This document shows, in pieces, positions 1-8,632 of a stretch of 48,272 nucleotides of DNA. The notes under the pieces were generated by a model. The model was not told the DNA's origin. It did no database searches and saw only the letters and a program-made list of their open reading frames with translations. Origin of the DNA: Bacteroidales bacterium (GTDB lineage Bacteria > Bacteroidota > Bacteroidia > Bacteroidales > GCA-2748055); NCBI GenBank assembly GCA_020636775.1, contig JACJXF010000018.1, forward strand, positions 1 to 48,272. Reading direction: 5' to 3'. How positions within the stretch are numbered: the first letter of the stretch is position 1; each line of letters opens with the position of its first letter. The translations under genes were made by a program, and so were the position numbers.

Positions 1-1661
1 GCCTGTGATTCCTTTTCGAGCTGGTATGAGTTAAATGAATAAAACACGTTGCGAAGAATTACTGCCTCCCCTTTTTCAATAGGACTCAAAGGAACATCCT
101 TTATAAAAGGATCGTTTAGTTTATAAACCCCGCCAAATGAAAAGTTGTCGGAATAGAAAAGATATCCGGGTCGTGAGACATTCAGTGCGTAATTTCGCCC
201 TGCCGGAAGAGATACCAGAAAATTACCATCTCCGGGTGAAGAGGAAGATTCAGTTACGATTTCGCCGGTCTGAAGATCTATTAATTGAAAAACAGCATCA
301 ATTCCCTTCCAAGTTTTAGCGTCGTATACCCTTCCCTTCATGTAGGAAACAGGTACCGGCCTTACTTCCGGATACAAGGGGAATTCGTAAATATCGAGAC
401 CTCTGTCTGCTATCCTGTCGCTCGCATAATAGGCCATTTCCCCTGCCGCATTAATAAAAAGTCCCACTTCATTATTCCATGTATTAATCGGATAACCCAG
501 ATTAATTGCAGCTGACCATACATTATTTGAATCAAGTCGGGAAATGAAGATATCTCCCTTCCCCATATTCATGTGTCCTGCTGAGGAAAAATACAAACTT
601 CTGTTATCAGGATGAATGAACGGGGATTGATCATCACCATGTGTATTAATATTTTCTCCCAGGTTTTCGGGAAGTGACCAAAATCCATTTGCCTGTTTAT
701 GGCTGACCCAGATATCCAGGCCGCCAAAGCTTCCCGGCCGGTCGCTTGCAAAATACAGGGTACGTCCATCGGCCGATGAGCTCGGATGTTTTTCGGAAAA
801 GGCTGTATTAATGGGATATCCCATATTGACCGGCGTTGTCCATTTACCTTCTTTATTTTCAGAAATATAAATATCACATTTGCCCATCCCGTCAGAACGA
901 TTACAGGCGGTAAAAAACAGGTAGCGGCCATCCGCTGATAATGTCTGGGCACCTTCGTTATCGGGAGTATTTATAGGAGGACCAAGGTTTTTTCGTTTAC
1001 TCCAGCTTCCATCAGGCTCCTTGTAGGATATATAAAAATCTTCCTGGACTTTTGAACCTCTGGCGGTAGATGCAGGATCGGCCGGATCAAGAACGGTAAT
1101 TATCAGTTTTGACTCATCAAGACTCAAGGAAGGCCAGTATTCATTCCTGTCGGAATTTACTGAATCGCCCAGATTTTTGGGTACAAAGGGAACCGGATGG
1201 TTAAATTTATCAAGGGCAAAACGGCAATTTTCAATGAAATGTTCGGCCTCAGGCCTGCTTATTTTTTTAAAATCGCCCAGTTCAAGGAACCTTTCTGCAT
1301 GGCTGAGTGCTCCGGCGTATAATCCCTGACTCATTTCAACATCAGCAAGTACAAGGAATCCCGGAGGATTGAACTTCGGGTTAATATTCAAAGCTTTTTC
1401 ATAATTATTTATCGCCTGGGGAAAGTCTTTGCGATCTTTATATATCTGCGACATCATCATAAAAGCCTCAATAAATTCAGGATCGGATTTTACAGCCTTT
1501 TTCAGGTATTTCAATGCATCATCATCCTTATGATTATCGAAATACGTCAGAGCTTTCTCATAACTTTTTGCAGCAGATTTAGAAGAAGTATGGTAGTTTC
1601 CCTGGGCAAAAACGGGAAGACTAAAAAGACTGAGAAGAAAAAAGGCTAATAATATTTTCAT
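1..1661 (-). CDS. TPR / PD40 beta-propeller / OmpA-type envelope protein, partial (3' end beyond window)
   Basis: Reading the minus strand from the ATG at 1661-1659 gives an uninterrupted frame of about 553 codons to the window edge, so the C-terminus is missing. It starts with a signal peptide (MKILLAFFLLSLFSLPVFAQ). About 100 residues of TPR-like helices follow (for example DDDALKYLKKAVKSDPEFIE and FPQAINNYEKALNINPKF). Then come repeated WD40-like PD40 blades (LSADGRYLFFTACNR, SSADGRTLYFASDRPG, HPDNRSLYFSSAGH), and then a carboxypeptidase-regulatory-like beta segment (MKGRVYDAKTWKGIDAVFQL). The last visible residues (VILRNVFYSFNSYQLEKES) resemble the start of an OmpA peptidoglycan-binding domain. 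This architecture is common in Bacteroidota outer-membrane or periplasmic proteins that anchor to peptidoglycan, some linked to gliding or type IX secretion. The function here is inferred from domain order only; the OmpA domain itself is mostly outside the window. Confidence 0.85.
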   Translation of the reverse strand, partial: MKILLAFFLLSLFSLPVFAQGNYHTSSKSAAKSYEKALTYFDNHKDDDALKYLKKAVKSDPEFIEAFMMMSQIYKDRKDFPQAINNYEKALNINPKFNPPGFLVLADVEMSQGLYAGALSHAERFLELGDFKKISRPEAEHFIENCRFALDKFNHPVPFVPKNLGDSVNSDRNEYWPSLSLDESKLIITVLDPADPASTARGSKVQEDFYISYKEPDGSWSKRKNLGPPINTPDNEGAQTLSADGRYLFFTACNRSDGMGKCDIYISENKEGKWTTPVNMGYPINTAFSEKHPSSSADGRTLYFASDRPGSFGGLDIWVSHKQANGFWSLPENLGENINTHGDDQSPFIHPDNRSLYFSSAGHMNMGKGDIFISRLDSNNVWSAAINLGYPINTWNNEVGLFINAAGEMAYYASDRIADRGLDIYEFPLYPEVRPVPVSYMKGRVYDAKTWKGIDAVFQLIDLQTGEIVTESSSSPGDGNFLVSLPAGRNYALNVSRPGYLFYSDNFSFGGVYKLNDPFIKDVPLSPIEKGEAVILRNVFYSFNSYQLEKESQ

Positions 1662-1743
1662 TCCTGATGATTGTGGTTATGGGATAAACGTATTCATAAC
1701 ATGTAAATGTAGGAAATAATGACATATTAAAGCAGGAAGAGCA

Positions 1744-2355
1744 TCAGGGAATTCTCATAAACTTATGCGTCTGCAAAGAGACTCTCCACTTTGGGTTTTC
1801 TTTCACAAAATCAACAATTAAGTCGGAAACATTTCTGAACACAGACCATTCCGGCTGCAGGTACAGCAGACATTTATCATCAACTTTTTTTGAGTTCTCC
1901 ACTGCCCATTCCAGATCATCCTTATTGGCAATAACCATCTTCAGTTCATTTGCCAAACGGAAAATTTCCGGCAATGGCTCTTTATAGGTTTTAGGACTAA
2001 GGCAAATCCAGTCCCACTTACCACTTAAAGGATAAGCCCCCGAAGTTTCCAGGGAGGTCTGAATTCCTGCATCCTTAAGACCCGTGCAAAGGGGGTCAAG
2101 TTGGTACATCAGGGGTTCTCCTCCGGTAATAACAACCCTGAGAGCAGAAAATTCAGCAGCATTTTTAACCAGTTTTTTAACTTCCACCCATCTGTGTCTT
2201 CCTGCATCCCATGAAACCTTTGTATCACACCATGGGCATCCTACATCGCAGCCGGCAATACGAATGAAGTATGCAGCCTGCCCACTGAAATAGCCTTCAC
2301 CCTGTAGGGTGTAGAATTCTTCAACGATGGGATAGCTGTCAGGTTTAGAAATCAT
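1744..2355 (-). CDS. queE: 7-carboxy-7-deazaguanine synthase (radical SAM)
   Basis: QueE converts 6-carboxy-tetrahydropterin to 7-carboxy-7-deazaguanine, a step towards queuosine in tRNA. The 203-residue protein has the N-terminal EEFYTLQGEGYFSGQAAYFI signature of the family. The radical-SAM cluster motif CDVGCPWCD supplies Cys36, Cys40 and Cys43 (CxxxCxxC), and VVITGGEPL is the SAM-contacting GGEP motif. Length fits the family. Its ATG overlaps the stop codon of the upstream phosphatase gene by four bases (ATGA), so the two are probably translated together. No other queuosine-precursor gene (queC, queD or queF) is visible nearby. Confidence 0.93.
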   Translation of the reverse strand: MISKPDSYPIVEEFYTLQGEGYFSGQAAYFIRIAGCDVGCPWCDTKVSWDAGRHRWVEVKKLVKNAAEFSALRVVITGGEPLMYQLDPLCTGLKDAGIQTSLETSGAYPLSGKWDWICLSPKTYKEPLPEIFRLANELKMVIANKDDLEWAVENSKKVDDKCLLYLQPEWSVFRNVSDLIVDFVKENPKWRVSLQTHKFMRIP

Positions 2356-3437
2356 AATCCAAGAAGCTTTTTCATTTTATCAAAAATCGAAGTATTTTCA
2401 TAAATACCTCCGAAATTTTCTGCACCCGGACCGAAAGCATAAACAGGCACCATTATACCTGTGTGACCTTTTGTTGAAAAAGTCAGTTCTACTGAATGCA
2501 ATTCTTCATTGCCGCCAGTAATGCTGATACCTCCTGTCTCGTGGTCAGCCGTAACAATAACCAGTGTATGACCATCTTTTTCAGCAAAATCGAGAGCTTT
2601 TCCAATGGCTTTATCAAAATCGAGAGTTTCCTGTATGGTATTTAGCTGGTCATTTGCATGTCCGCCCCAATCTATCTGTGAGCCTTCTATCATAAGGAAA
2701 AAACCCGCGGGGTTTTTGGAAAGAATATCTATGGCTTTCTCTGAAGATTTTGAGAGCATATCTCCCCTGCCTTTACTTTGATAAGGATTATGTACTGAGG
2801 CCGTCAGGCCGGCAATTTTAGACGCAGAGGAAGAAAGAACGGCATCCAGAGTGGTATCCACCTCATATCCTCTTGCTATCAGGCTATCCCAAAGATTTAG
2901 TCCGTCAGAACGATTGAAAAAATGGTCAATTCCGCCTCCAATAAAAATATCAATATCCGTTTTCAGAAAATCCAGAGCAATTTCCTCATAATTATATCTG
3001 CTGTTATTATGTGATATAAATGAAGCGGGAGTTGCATGTGTAACAGAAGATGTGGACACAATCCCGGTGGAAAGTCCGTTATCCTCAGCAAGTTCAAGAA
3101 TGGACCTGAAATTGTTTCCGGATGTATTCTGTCCCAGTACTCCGTTTTTAGTTTTCACTCCCGAAGAAAGTGCTATTCCGCCTGCTGCAGAATCGGTTAT
3201 ATAATCGGTCAAAGACTGAGTCCTTGAAAAACCAATGAAATTAAAGCGTTCAAAATTCAGAGGTTCTGATGAAACAGTTAGAGCGGCTGAAACATTAGCC
3301 AGGCCCATTCCGTCGCCGATTAATAGAATGATATTCTTAATCTCCGGGGATGTATCAGATTTCTTAACGGAAGAAGTGCAGGCAAAGAGAGAAAAAATTA
3401 TTGAAAGGGTAATACTGTATAAAACTGATTTTTTCAT
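2352..3437 (-). CDS. Alkaline phosphatase, lipoprotein
   Basis: Metal-dependent phosphomonoesterase of the PhoA superfamily, 361 residues. A lipoprotein signal ends in LFAC (Cys20), so it is probably membrane-anchored and extracytoplasmic. Family landmarks are present in order: IGDGMG (about 40-45, first metal ligand), TDSAAGGIALSSGVKT with Ser83 as likely nucleophile, THATPASF, the IEGSQIDWGGHAND metal site, and ADHETGG near the C-terminus. The active-site stretch reads DSAAGG rather than the more usual DSAASA; the nucleophile itself is kept. The last codon overlaps the queE start by ATGA, which suggests a two-gene transcript. A role in phosphate scavenging is the usual expectation; I see no Pho box I can support. 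Confidence 0.93.
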   Translation of the reverse strand: MKKSVLYSITLSIIFSLFACTSSVKKSDTSPEIKNIILLIGDGMGLANVSAALTVSSEPLNFERFNFIGFSRTQSLTDYITDSAAGGIALSSGVKTKNGVLGQNTSGNNFRSILELAEDNGLSTGIVSTSSVTHATPASFISHNNSRYNYEEIALDFLKTDIDIFIGGGIDHFFNRSDGLNLWDSLIARGYEVDTTLDAVLSSSASKIAGLTASVHNPYQSKGRGDMLSKSSEKAIDILSKNPAGFFLMIEGSQIDWGGHANDQLNTIQETLDFDKAIGKALDFAEKDGHTLVIVTADHETGGISITGGNEELHSVELTFSTKGHTGIMVPVYAFGPGAENFGGIYENTSIFDKMKKLLGL

Positions 3438-3520
3438 TTTTATTTAATTTGAAACAAACTTAATGATTGTAAATACTGATCCTGTTTTGATTTTCCTGTC
3501 CTGGAATTTTCACAGATCTG

Positions 3521-3528
3521 CAAATGTA
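3521..3528 (-). promoter_or_regulatory. Candidate -7 element for the phosphatase-queE transcript
   Basis: The minus strand reads TACATTTG, matching the Bacteroidota TAnnTTTG element, about 84 bases upstream of the phosphatase ATG. At the expected 19-base distance the triplet is TGA rather than TTG, so the -33 element is weak. Confidence 0.45.
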
Positions 3529-3635
3529 CTTATAGATGTGATAATTCTCATAACGAATGAAAGAAAACAAATAAATCCATTGCTTATATTTCCCTATTAA
3601 GGGTTTTAAGATTTACCACATCTGAGATTAAAATG

Positions 3636-3643
3636 TACTTTTG
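3636..3643 (+). promoter_or_regulatory. Candidate -7 element for the DUF6122-like gene
   Basis: TACTTTTG matches TAnnTTTG and lies 38 bases upstream of the ATG at 3682. No TTG sits at the canonical distance, so this is a -7-only call. It is divergent from the phosphatase promoter in the same 244-base gap. Confidence 0.45.
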
Positions 3644-3681
3644 CCAAGAATTCAATTTTTTACGGAATCTTCATTAAAAAA

Positions 3682-4056
3682 ATGACCGACTGGCAATTTG
3701 TAACCCACTATTTTCTTCATCTTATATTTCCCTTTATAATAGCCTGGATTTTTTTCAGAAAAAACTGGTTAAAAGCAGGAATTATTATGGCATTGACCAT
3801 GCTGGTGGATTTGGATCATCTGCTGGCAACTCCGGTTTTTGATCCGAATCGTTGCAGTATTAATTTTCATCCATTGCACAGCTATTGGGCGATAGCTATA
3901 TACGGAGCAGGCTTATTTTTTAAGCAGACCCGCATCATAGCTCTGGGACTGGTAATACACATGTCAACTGATTTAATTGATTGCATATGGACTTTTTCCC
4001 ATTGCCACGAATGCTTTCTTAATTCACCACTTCATAAACTTTTCCAATCCCTTTAG
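3682..4056 (+). CDS. Small integral membrane protein, DUF6122-like
   Basis: A 124-residue hydrophobic protein with about four predicted membrane segments: residues 6-24, 32-50 overlapping a conserved MLVDLDHLLATPVFDPNRCS block, 69-80, and 86-100. The conserved histidines and aspartates (HYFLH, VDLDHLL, FHPLHSYW, HMSTDLIDC) recall the metal-site pattern of the YdjM/LexA-regulated membrane hydrolase group. I recall the DVDHLLATPIFDPxRCSxxFHPLHS pattern as typical of a Bacteroidota family named DUF6122. No catalytic activity has been shown to my knowledge, and the context (a lone gene between divergent and convergent neighbours) does not help. Confidence 0.8.
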   Translation: MTDWQFVTHYFLHLIFPFIIAWIFFRKNWLKAGIIMALTMLVDLDHLLATPVFDPNRCSINFHPLHSYWAIAIYGAGLFFKQTRIIALGLVIHMSTDLIDCIWTFSHCHECFLNSPLHKLFQSL

Positions 4057-4110
4057 AAAAAAAAGAGTTAACAGGATAGTAAACTTCGGCAAATTGGATT
4101 TCTGATAAAT

Positions 4111-5496
4111 CTATTTTTCGAATTCCTTAATTTTAATACTCCTGAAACTTACCAGAAAACCATGATCCTGCAGCAGCAGATGGCCTTTTTCTGCCTCCCC
4201 GAAATTTTCATAATGGGCATATTTACTTTCAGCAACCAGCTTCCTGAATTCCGGACTCCCCCGCTCATATTCAAGTACTTTAAATCCGTTAAGCCAGTGT
4301 TCAACATGCGTACCCCTCGAGATAAGGCGCAAATTGTTCCATTCGCCCATAGCATTTTCTCTTTTGTTGTTAGCAGCAATAAGATCATAAAGTGATGCAA
4401 GTGTTCTGCTTCCCTCATGATTGCCAAGTTTAGCATCAGGATGCAGTTTATCGTCAAGTATCTGGTATTCAAGGCCGATTGCACTGCCCGGGTTATTTTT
4501 TTCCTTCTCTGTAACAAAATACTTTACACCGCTGTTAGCGCCCGGAGTAATTTTGAACTGCAGGTCAAGTTCAAAATTGGAATATTCATCTAATGTGACG
4601 ATATCTCCGCCATTCTGAGACTCTCCTCCCCCGGAGGCAAGTACGGTTAATTCCCCGTTTTCAATTTTCCATCCTTGGGAGGGAAAACTATCGGCATAAG
4701 CCTTTCTCCAGCCATTGGATGTTTTTCCATCGAAAAGCAATTTCCAGCCATCATCAATTTCCTCATCAGTAAGGGTATTTAACAGGTATGATTTCACCCT
4801 GGCAGGTGATACAGTGGCAAACTTAATCGGGTTTTCCGTTATTATCCTGATATTTTTCCACATTATCTGTTCTCCAGCTTTACTTGTGTCACTGCCAATA
4901 GAATGAACCTGGAGAGCAATAAATCCACTGGCTGTGATATCAGCGTAAAGGTTTGCAACCGGAATACCGTTTACCCAGGTCTTTATTGAGTTTCCTATGG
5001 CTTCAACACGAAATTTGTTCCATTCTCCATTTTTAAATGCTGTTCTTGCTTGTGCATTTTCATCATCATTTAAGGGGTAAAGCCAACCGGTTCTCCCCTC
5101 ATCATAAATACCTCCCGTCCAGGCTCTCTCAGAAGGATCAATTTCTATCTGGTAACCATGTACCCGGCCGTTCTGGTACTCCGGAAGGCTGAGGGAGCGA
5201 ATCTGCACCCCGCTGTTCATTTCAGGGTTTACCTTAAATTCGAGTTCCAGGATAAAATCACCGTAATTTTGTTCGGTGCACAGGAAGGAATTTGGTGAAT
5301 TTACAACTGTGGTTCCAACAATTACAGAATCCATAACCGTGTAAGGAGCTTCACCATTCATTTGAACCCACCCATCAAGATTGTTGCCATTAAAAAGATA
5401 CTTCCAGTCTGGCTTGTCAGTTTTGCCAAGGGTACATGAAGTCATAACAGATGATAATACTATCAGTAAAACGGGGATGAAATACTTTTTAATCAT
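4111..5496 (-). CDS. Lipoprotein with two DUF1080 (3-keto-disaccharide hydrolase) domains
   Basis: The 461-residue protein begins with a lipoprotein signal (lipobox MTSC, Cys21). It contains two copies of the DUF1080 fold. Copy 1 covers about residues 30-220 (WKYLFNGNNLDGWVQMNG, then NYGDFILELEFKVNPEMNSGVQIRS, EWNKFRVEAIGNSIKTWVNG). Copy 2 covers about 250-457 (WKLLFDGKTSNGWRKAYAD, NFELDLQFKITPGANSGVKYF, EWNNLRLISRGTHVEHWLNG). Members are concanavalin-like beta-sandwich proteins, and some hydrolyse 3-keto-glycosides. Single-domain versions are more common, so the tandem form is notable. Its substrate is not deducible. It is flanked by long AT-rich gaps and looks monocistronic. Confidence 0.92.
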   Translation of the reverse strand: MIKKYFIPVLLIVLSSVMTSCTLGKTDKPDWKYLFNGNNLDGWVQMNGEAPYTVMDSVIVGTTVVNSPNSFLCTEQNYGDFILELEFKVNPEMNSGVQIRSLSLPEYQNGRVHGYQIEIDPSERAWTGGIYDEGRTGWLYPLNDDENAQARTAFKNGEWNKFRVEAIGNSIKTWVNGIPVANLYADITASGFIALQVHSIGSDTSKAGEQIMWKNIRIITENPIKFATVSPARVKSYLLNTLTDEEIDDGWKLLFDGKTSNGWRKAYADSFPSQGWKIENGELTVLASGGGESQNGGDIVTLDEYSNFELDLQFKITPGANSGVKYFVTEKEKNNPGSAIGLEYQILDDKLHPDAKLGNHEGSRTLASLYDLIAANNKRENAMGEWNNLRLISRGTHVEHWLNGFKVLEYERGSPEFRKLVAESKYAHYENFGEAEKGHLLLQDHGFLVSFRSIKIKEFEK

Positions 5497-5741
5497 AGTA
5501 ATTAATGTTGATAATTAGATTTTTAAAAGAATAATCCGGAATATTAAAAGATTCATAAGGCACACAAATTAGCAATAATTTTTTAAACAGGAAGCCTTAG
5601 TTTGGGCATAATTTTCCAAATCTGAATCTTTCAGATTTAATGATTATTGAATTATCAGGGAATTGAAAAAAGAGGCGGATTTTTTGAATTAAGCAAATGA
5701 ATTTAATATCAAATGAATTCGGCAAAATGACAATAGAAAAG
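5497..5741. other. Intergenic gap, no gene seen
   Basis: 245 AT-rich bases between two leftward genes. I found no reading frame worth calling, no clear TAnnTTTG promoter element and no hairpin with a T-run. Confidence 0.5.
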
Positions 5742-7685
5742 TTATTTTGGATCAGCCATCCGGTCATCTATCATGCGGTTTATATATTGCTGAATATAGG
5801 CCTTCAGAAATAACTCCATGCTGTCTATTTCTGTCTGGTAAGCTCCGGGACCTGGATCATTCACATTATATGTACTTGTAATTTGTCGGAATATCGTGGT
5901 TTCCTTACCATCAGAAATCAATAATTTATCGTCCATGAAGAGCCTGTAGGTCTCATTAAGCTGGGTAAAGGCGAAGTTCTTTTGAGCAGGGTCGAAAAGA
6001 TCCTTTCCAAAAGCAACATATTTTCCTTTGTAACCCAAATAATTTAACACCGTTGGCATAATATCAATCTGCTGGGCATTACTAACAGTATCCATTCCAG
6101 CCAGCTGGCCTCCGGGTTTGTAAAAAATAATGGGGACAGCAAAATACCCGACATCATTTTTGAATTCATCCCGCTGGTTAGCCGACACATGGTCAGCAGT
6201 TATAATGAATAGCGTATTATTGAACCACGTCATCCGGGATGCTTTTTCGAAAAATCTTCTTATGGCATAATCGGTATATTCAATACAGCGTTCCTGGGGT
6301 AAATCGCCCTTTACAAAGCGGGTTTTATATTTATCAGGTATTACAAAGGGATGGTGGGATGTTAGTGTAAAAACGGCTGAAATAAAGGGAGTTGAAAATG
6401 TATCTATTGTACTTGCAAAATATTGCAGGAAATCCTCGTCCCATATACCCCAGGACCCGTCAAAATTTTCAGGATTATTATATTCAGTCATACCGTAATA
6501 TTCATCAAATCCAATGATGTGGGTAAAAGCCTTGAAACCAAAGGATTCTTCAGGTGCGCCATGAAAAAAAGCGGATTTATATCCCATTTCCTTAAGCAAT
6601 CCTGGCAAAGAGTTTAGCTTATTTTTGTAATAGGGAGTTCTAAGGACAAAAGGTATTCCCATCCTGGGGATACTGCAAAAAACAGAAGGCGGAAAATCTA
6701 TTGATTTTCTGCCATTCGCATATGAATGGCGAAATACCCTACTTACTCCCACCAATGAATCAAGGAAGGGAGTAAATCCTTCATAGCTTCCACCTTCCAG
6801 ACCGGGGTTCAGTGCTCCTACAAATTCGCGGTTCAGACTTTCAACAATGATTAAAACTACATTTTCTTTTTTGACGGAATCTCCGGTTGCATCATGAACA
6901 GGGCTATAAATAGCCGAAAGATCATCTTCGGTATCAAAATATTTTACCCGATCGAAACTACGTTTATCCAGAGAATGCATAAGCGTAAAAGGGGTATTCA
7001 GAACTACTGCAGCATGTCCGGGTTGCTTTACATAAGCCCATGCATTATTCATGTTGATTGGCTGAGCAAATTCCTTATATCCTCCCCTTGCGCCTCCAAT
7101 CAGCAAAACCCCTCCAAGGGCGAACATAACAAGTCCTGAAAAGAAGTATTTCAAACCGGATTTTATGACCGGGGGACTTATTCTGAATTTTCTGTAAAAA
7201 TAAAACAGTGCAGTCATTGCCGCTACCCAGAAAAGGCTTATGTACCAGTAATCCAGAATAAAACGGACAGACAACAGACCCATATTTTCCTCATGTTTAA
7301 ACTGATCGAAGACATCCATGGTGGTTCTCTGCAGCACAAATTCATAATAGGCTACATCCGCCAGATTTGAAATCATGGCAATTCCATTGGTAATCAGAAA
7401 AATTACCATCAAAACATTGTCGAAAGTTCTTTTATGCCTGAATTTAAAGGGCAAAAGAAAGAGGACAATAAAAAGGAAATTGGTATAAACTATTGCTGAT
7501 GCATCAAATAAAAGTCCTGCCGTAAAGACACTTACGAGTTCCTTGCCTCTGAGTTCAGGGAAAAATGAGATATTATACCAGAAGAAAATCAGACGACAAA
7601 AACTGTATAAAACAAATACAAGCAAGATTCGAAATGTAAGGATAAGGTAGATGTTTCCTTTTAGAAAGTTTACAATCCTTTTCAT
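5742..7685 (-). CDS. LtaS-like membrane phosphotransferase (sulfatase fold)
   Basis: The 647-residue protein has an N-terminal membrane part (segments near residues 11-32, 52-80, 91-108, 142-165 and 178-197), then a large extracytoplasmic sulfatase-type domain. Landmarks are VVLIIVESLNREF (metal ligand Glu282), SYANGRKSIDFPPSV with Ser328 where family members carry the nucleophilic Thr/Ser, LTSHHPF, and ITADHVS near the C-terminal part of the domain. In Gram-positive bacteria LtaS polymerises glycerol phosphate. In Bacteroidota, homologues are expected to move a phospho-head group (phosphoglycerol or phosphoethanolamine) onto lipids or glycans. It is the last gene of a leftward run with a GT2, a GT39 and a PAP2 phosphatase, which supports an envelope-decoration role. 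Confidence 0.9.
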   Translation of the reverse strand: MKRIVNFLKGNIYLILTFRILLVFVLYSFCRLIFFWYNISFFPELRGKELVSVFTAGLLFDASAIVYTNFLFIVLFLLPFKFRHKRTFDNVLMVIFLITNGIAMISNLADVAYYEFVLQRTTMDVFDQFKHEENMGLLSVRFILDYWYISLFWVAAMTALFYFYRKFRISPPVIKSGLKYFFSGLVMFALGGVLLIGGARGGYKEFAQPINMNNAWAYVKQPGHAAVVLNTPFTLMHSLDKRSFDRVKYFDTEDDLSAIYSPVHDATGDSVKKENVVLIIVESLNREFVGALNPGLEGGSYEGFTPFLDSLVGVSRVFRHSYANGRKSIDFPPSVFCSIPRMGIPFVLRTPYYKNKLNSLPGLLKEMGYKSAFFHGAPEESFGFKAFTHIIGFDEYYGMTEYNNPENFDGSWGIWDEDFLQYFASTIDTFSTPFISAVFTLTSHHPFVIPDKYKTRFVKGDLPQERCIEYTDYAIRRFFEKASRMTWFNNTLFIITADHVSANQRDEFKNDVGYFAVPIIFYKPGGQLAGMDTVSNAQQIDIMPTVLNYLGYKGKYVAFGKDLFDPAQKNFAFTQLNETYRLFMDDKLLISDGKETTIFRQITSTYNVNDPGPGAYQTEIDSMELFLKAYIQQYINRMIDDRMADPK

Positions 7686-7784
7686 TTGAATGGCAGATAT
7701 ATTTATGTTAGAAGGTAATAGTTAAAAAAAATTCTTTCCCTAAAAGTGGCATTCTGTAATTTTGTTGAAGGTAAACAGCTTAAT

Positions 7785-8534
7785 TTAAGCTGGCCGACTG
7801 AATATTTTGAATTTTGCAAACCCGAGTTTTTGCAGGAGATATGAAAATGAAGTTTTTAAAACACCCAGTCCATAAATAGAACTTCTTTTAAAATTTATGG
7901 AGGAAGCATCATCAAAATACTTTGTCGGACAGGTTATCTCAGCAATTTCAAAGCCGGCATAAAAAATCTGAGCAATCATCTGATTATCAAAAACAAAATC
8001 GTCAGAATTCTCATTATAAGAAATCGATTTTAAAACATTAGCGGAAAAAGCACGGAAGCCTGTATGATATTCAGAAAGTTTCTGATTCATTAGGATATTC
8101 TGAGAAAGCGTCAACAGGCGATTTGCAACATATTTATAAAAAGGCATCCCACCTTTTAAGGCACCTTTACCAAGAATACGCGAGCCAAAAACCACCTCAT
8201 AAACGTCATTCGCAATCAGGTAACACATAGAGTGGATTAATCTGGGTGTGTACTGGTAATCGGGATGAAGCATTACAACAATATCAGATTTTAACTCAAG
8301 GGATTTATTGTAACAGGATTTCTGGTTTCCCCCATATCCAAGATTTCTATCGTGCTGAATAATGTGTTTAATTCCCAGTTTCCGGGCCACTTCCACGGTA
8401 TCATCTTTCGATTTATCATCAACCAGCACCACCTCATCCACTATATCGAAGGGAATCTCGCGGTAGGTTATTTCAAGAGTTCTGGCAGCGTTATACGCAG
8501 GCAGAACAACCGTGACTTTTTTATTGTTTATCAT
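7785..8534 (-). CDS. Glycosyltransferase family 2 (polyprenyl-phosphate sugar synthase-like)
   Basis: A 249-residue soluble GT2 (GT-A fold). It starts with VTVVLPAYNAARTLE and has the nucleotide-binding VVLVDDKSKDDT (Asp39, Asp40) and HDRNLGYGGNQKSC. The usual DxD-type loop appears as MLHPDYQYTP (Asp92). The pattern resembles dolichyl/undecaprenyl-phosphate mannosyl- or glucosyltransferases. Unlike some members it lacks C-terminal membrane helices. Next to an ArnT-like GT39 it could make the lipid-linked sugar donor that the GT39 uses outside; this partnership is inferred from gene order. Confidence 0.88.
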   Translation of the reverse strand: MINNKKVTVVLPAYNAARTLEITYREIPFDIVDEVVLVDDKSKDDTVEVARKLGIKHIIQHDRNLGYGGNQKSCYNKSLELKSDIVVMLHPDYQYTPRLIHSMCYLIANDVYEVVFGSRILGKGALKGGMPFYKYVANRLLTLSQNILMNQKLSEYHTGFRAFSANVLKSISYNENSDDFVFDNQMIAQIFYAGFEIAEITCPTKYFDDASSINFKRSSIYGLGVLKTSFSYLLQKLGFAKFKIFSRPA

Positions 8535-8553
8535 GGATTCGGTTTAAGAGTTC

Positions 8554-8561
8554 CAAAGATA
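8554..8561 (-). promoter_or_regulatory. Candidate -7 element upstream of the GT2 gene
   Basis: The minus strand reads TATCTTTG, matching TAnnTTTG, 20 bases upstream of the GT2 ATG. No TTG lies at the expected distance, so it may be chance, and the gene may simply be read from the upstream GT39. Confidence 0.3.
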
Positions 8562-8632
8562 TATTTTTAAAAGGAAAATGGCATACCATAAAGGGAGATT
8601 TTGGGCAGGAAAGACCTATAAGACCTCCAAAA

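Noticed and set aside
569..952. 127-codon minus-strand frame
   Set aside because: Lies out of frame within the PD40/OmpA-type gene that runs off the left edge.
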